Positions 46,133-48,530 of a DNA stretch of 48,530 nt are shown here, piece by piece. The stretch is from NCBI GenBank assembly GCA_913031645.1, contig CAJWFB010000004.1, positions 1-48,530 of the forward strand, read 5' to 3'. A program made the translations under genes and the position numbers. The notes under the pieces were generated by a model. The model had not been told where the DNA came from. It saw nothing but the letters and a program-made list of their open reading frames with translations, and made no database searches. This DNA is from an uncultured Cellvibrionales bacterium (lineage in GTDB: Bacteria; Pseudomonadota; Gammaproteobacteria; Pseudomonadales; Porticoccaceae). How positions within the stretch are numbered: position 1 is the stretch's first letter; the number at the start of each line of letters is the position of its first letter.

Positions 46133-46444
46133 ATGGACGATCTTACCTCCAAACAACGCCTCTATAGTATTATCCAGCAGATCCCCAAGGGCCGCGTAGC
46201 GACCTATGGGCAGGTGGCTGAATTAGCCGGTTTGCCCGGCTGCGCAAGGATGGTTGGCAGAACATTAAGCCAATTGCCAGCGGGTAGCCAGCTACCTTGG
46301 CATAGAGTGATTGCGGCATCAGGTAAAATAAGCCTGCCAGAAAATAGCGACTCTTTTATAGAGCAAAGACAAAGACTGGCGGACGAAGGTATTAGGGTGA
46401 CTAAGAATAGGGTCAATCTTAGCACCCGACAATGGCAACCTTAA
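46133..46444 (+). CDS. Alkyltransferase-like DNA repair protein (ATL, MGMT homologue lacking Cys)
   Basis: A 103-residue protein of the Ogt/MGMT DNA-binding domain. It has RVATYGQVAELAGLPGCARMVGRTLSQLP and PWHRVIAASGKI. The methyl-acceptor PCHRV of true alkyltransferases is PWHRV, with Trp at the active-cysteine position, the hallmark of ATL proteins such as E. coli YbaZ. These bind O6-alkylguanine and hand lesions to nucleotide excision repair. The ATG is preceded by AAAAGG with no spacing, so the ribosome-binding site is unusual. It converges on ampG with a 13-base gap. Confidence 0.93.
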   Translation: MDDLTSKQRLYSIIQQIPKGRVATYGQVAELAGLPGCARMVGRTLSQLPAGSQLPWHRVIAASGKISLPENSDSFIEQRQRLADEGIRVTKNRVNLSTRQWQP

Positions 46445-46457
46445 CCTCTATTAAGTT

Positions 46458-47828
46458 TTAAGCCTCGACATCACGGTGGTCAGGCTCTGATTGCCGAACT
46501 GATCCCACGATAAATCCTCTTCGCCATATTATCCACAGTAATACCATCCCAGGAATCGCCGCCAAAACAGTGAAACCCCAAAATCCAACCCAGCCCAATT
46601 CATTGGCCAAAATGCCAGCAGGTGCGGCCAACCAGGTCCTTCCCACCGCGGCAAACGAGGTTAGTAATGCAAATTGAGTAGCCGTGTATGCCAAGTTAGA
46701 CAGACCCGAAAGGTAGGTGACAAATACTGTCAATCCGATACCGCTAGTGAAGTTCTCCGTGCCCACGGCAAGCCCCAGCACCATGGGGTCATGGCCAGCC
46801 ACCGCCAGAACCATGAATAATAAATTACTCAGCATCATCAACAGGCCAGAAAAGAACAGCGCTCTGCCCATCCCCAGCCATGCAATGAAGGGTGCACCCA
46901 CAGCGGCACCTGCAATCAGTGCCCAAAAGCCTACTAACTTATTGACCGTAATAAATTCAGTGTCACTAAAACCAAGCTCAACGATCATCGGGTTGAGCAT
47001 CCCTTGCCCCATGGCATCACCCACTTTGTAGACTACAACAAATAATAAGATTAACAGCGCACCGTCCCGATTTAAAAACTCACGAAATGGATTAAACACC
47101 GTTTGCCTCAGCCACGCACTGGCACGCTGACCGGCAACGCGCCCGTGGTGTTCGACAAAATTACCTGGCCCTGCATAAAGGGCACCTAATACTGCCGGCA
47201 CCACACATAATCCGGTCAAACCATACGCCAGTGCCCACCCATAGGCCATCCCTTCGCTGGAGGCTAACCAGATAGTGCCAACCCCAGCAATCAGGTTGCC
47301 AGTTCGATAACCAAACTGATTCATCGCGGTACCGTGGGGCAATTCTTCATCACTTAAAATTTCAATACGGTAAGCATCGATCACAATGTCTTGGGTCGCC
47401 GACAGAAAGGCGACAATAATGGCCCAAAGGGCAAATACACTTAGCTGATTAGCGGGATCACTGCCCCCCAGTTGCCACAGCGAAGCAAATAACAGCCCCT
47501 GAATAAGGAACAACCAGCTTCGACGCTGACCAAACAACGGCGTTAAAACAGGAATCGACAGCTTGTCCACCAAGGGTGCCCAGAGAAACTTGAGTGTGTA
47601 GGGTGTGGTCAAACCAATGGCAAAGCCAATGGCGGTTTTGTCGACACCCTGTTTTGATAACCAAAAAGTCATTGTGGCCAATAGCAGTGTCAACGGAAAG
47701 CCGCTAGAAATACCCAATAAAAACGCCACAAAGGGCATGGGCCGGCGATAGGGTTGAAATGCAGGCACGAGAAAGCCGACGCAAGCGATAGCTCCCACGA
47801 CAGCAAGAAACGTTAATGCTTCTACCAT
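46458..47828 (-). CDS. ampG: AmpG-type muropeptide permease (MFS)
   Basis: A twelve-helix major-facilitator protein importing anhydromuropeptides from the periplasm. The 456-residue protein has FLLGISSGFPLTLLLATMTFWLSKQGVDKTAIGFAIG, KFLWAPLVDKLSIPVLTPLFGQRRSWLFLIQG and SATQDIVIDAYRIEIL, all typical of AmpG. I start it at the ATG at 47828 with GGAG nine bases before; an in-frame TTG at 47834 adds two residues. ampD lies 113 bases upstream on the same strand, so the import and amidase steps are neighbours. Confidence 0.92.
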   Translation of the reverse strand: MVEALTFLAVVGAIACVGFLVPAFQPYRRPMPFVAFLLGISSGFPLTLLLATMTFWLSKQGVDKTAIGFAIGLTTPYTLKFLWAPLVDKLSIPVLTPLFGQRRSWLFLIQGLLFASLWQLGGSDPANQLSVFALWAIIVAFLSATQDIVIDAYRIEILSDEELPHGTAMNQFGYRTGNLIAGVGTIWLASSEGMAYGWALAYGLTGLCVVPAVLGALYAGPGNFVEHHGRVAGQRASAWLRQTVFNPFREFLNRDGALLILLFVVVYKVGDAMGQGMLNPMIVELGFSDTEFITVNKLVGFWALIAGAAVGAPFIAWLGMGRALFFSGLLMMLSNLLFMVLAVAGHDPMVLGLAVGTENFTSGIGLTVFVTYLSGLSNLAYTATQFALLTSFAAVGRTWLAAPAGILANELGWVGFWGFTVLAAIPGMVLLWIIWRRGFIVGSVRQSEPDHRDVEA

Positions 47829-47941
47829 GTACAACTACTCCGCTCTCAATCTCGCTTACCAATGGAATTAAGGTTACAGGGGATAGGGCCTAACAGCAAA
47901 ATAAACCCTACGCCTGGATACACCTCAGCATGGCGGCTGTC

Positions 47942-48487
47942 TTAGTTTACTAAAAGACCGGTAAAGCGCTGCCAATCAAAGGCAGGGCCGGGGTCGGTCT
48001 TGCGGCTGGGGGCTATGTCACTGTGCCCCCTAATACGTTTAGCGGTTAATGCAGGGTACTCTGCCATCAAACACTGAGTTACCTGCCCTAAACACGCATA
48101 TTGCTGATCGGCGTAGGGCTCGGTGTCGGTGCCTTCCAACTCAATGCCAATGCTGTAATCGTTGCAGGCTGAGCGGCCGTCAAAGTGTGACACCCCCGCA
48201 TGCCAAGCACGCCGATGAAAAGGCACAAACTGCGTCACTGCGCCTTGTCGATCGATCAATAGATGCGCAGACACTTTAAGGTCGGCAATTTCAGTAAAGT
48301 ACGGGTGACTCGTGGGGTCTAGTGTATTGGTGAACAACTCAGCCACATGGCAACCGCCAAACTGCCCCGGTGGCAGGCTTATATTATGTATCACCAACAG
48401 GCTAATATCAGCTTCATCTGGGCGCAGGTCGGTATTGGGCGAGGCCACTACTGTTGCTACCGATATCCAGCCCTGATCAATGTGCAT
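47942..48487 (-). CDS. ampD: 1,6-anhydro-N-acetylmuramyl-L-alanine amidase AmpD
   Basis: A cytosolic zinc amidase that removes the peptide from anhydro-MurNAc muropeptides. The 181-residue protein has LLVIHNISLPPGQFGG (zinc His), AWHAGVSHFDGRSACNDYSIGIELEGTD, and RIRGHSDIAPSRKTDPGPAFDW (zinc His, catalytic Lys, zinc Asp). No signal peptide is present, as expected for AmpD. The protein matches E. coli AmpD length (183). It controls levels of the muropeptides that induce AmpC-type beta-lactamases in other species. ampG follows it; ampE is not found downstream. Confidence 0.96.
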   Translation of the reverse strand: MHIDQGWISVATVVASPNTDLRPDEADISLLVIHNISLPPGQFGGCHVAELFTNTLDPTSHPYFTEIADLKVSAHLLIDRQGAVTQFVPFHRRAWHAGVSHFDGRSACNDYSIGIELEGTDTEPYADQQYACLGQVTQCLMAEYPALTAKRIRGHSDIAPSRKTDPGPAFDWQRFTGLLVN

Positions 48488-48530
48488 AGCGCGTCTCTTG
48501 CGTGTTGTGGGTAAACTCTAAGTATTGAAA

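Overview
The window looks like a compact chromosomal segment of a marine gammaproteobacterium, probably of the Cellvibrionales/SAR92-like type. This is inference from gene content and order: prfB-lysS, recJ/thrC/hom/dsbC, ubiK-comM beside glnK-amtB, groESL-fxsA, and a tesA gene divergent from ybbA-ybbP-like genes. Base composition looks middling and even throughout (not counted). I see no prophage, insertion sequence, CRISPR array, tRNA or rRNA. Nearly all of the sequence is coding, and several converging gene pairs touch or overlap at their 3' ends.

Layout. 0.2-2.9 kb: lysS and prfB, the latter with the classical programmed +1 frameshift. 3.0-5.6 kb: a strictosidine-synthase-like membrane-anchored propeller protein and SelO. 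5.6-8.6 kb: a FetB-type permease, a periplasmic DUF411 protein and a sensor-kinase-like protein whose ATP-binding domain is degraded. 8.6-12.5 kb: a YbbP/YbbA-like ABC exporter divergent from a TesA-like esterase. 12.5-20.0 kb: a leftward cluster of dsbC, hom, thrC, a DUF3094 miniprotein, an epoxide-hydrolase-like enzyme, recJ and an EamA transporter.

20.1-23.1 kb is the best regulatory story: a TorF-family porin, glnK, amtB and a second glnK, all leftward. A textbook sigma-54 promoter and an NtrC-like palindrome lie upstream, and a terminator separates amtB from the second glnK. This suggests an outer-membrane pore co-expressed with ammonium uptake under nitrogen limitation. 23.2-25.9 kb: ubiK, comM and a voltage-gated K+ channel with a zinc-ribbon tail.

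26-31 kb: an EamA transporter, then a tight run of quinone oxidoreductase, an eIF1-like yciH, an S9 peptidase and greB. 30.8-33.0 kb: pdxH, a short-chain dehydrogenase and a histidine-phosphatase-like protein. 33.3-35.4 kb: a DeaD-type helicase, preceded by a 350-base gap holding nested inverted repeats. 35.4-43.2 kb: yqcC, dinG, an acyltransferase, pyrB, sbcB, an unrecognised membrane-anchored coiled-coil protein and a stand-alone PuuD-like membrane domain. 43.4-46.4 kb: groEL and groES with a sigma-32-type promoter, fxsA, and an alkyltransferase-like DNA repair protein. 46.5-48.5 kb: ampG and ampD, which together cover muropeptide import and the first cytosolic recycling step.

I found no clearly new defence or mobile system. 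The items most worth a second look are the nitrogen-regulated porin operon, the repeats upstream of deaD, the degenerate kinase, the zinc-ribbon K+ channel and the orphan coiled-coil protein.
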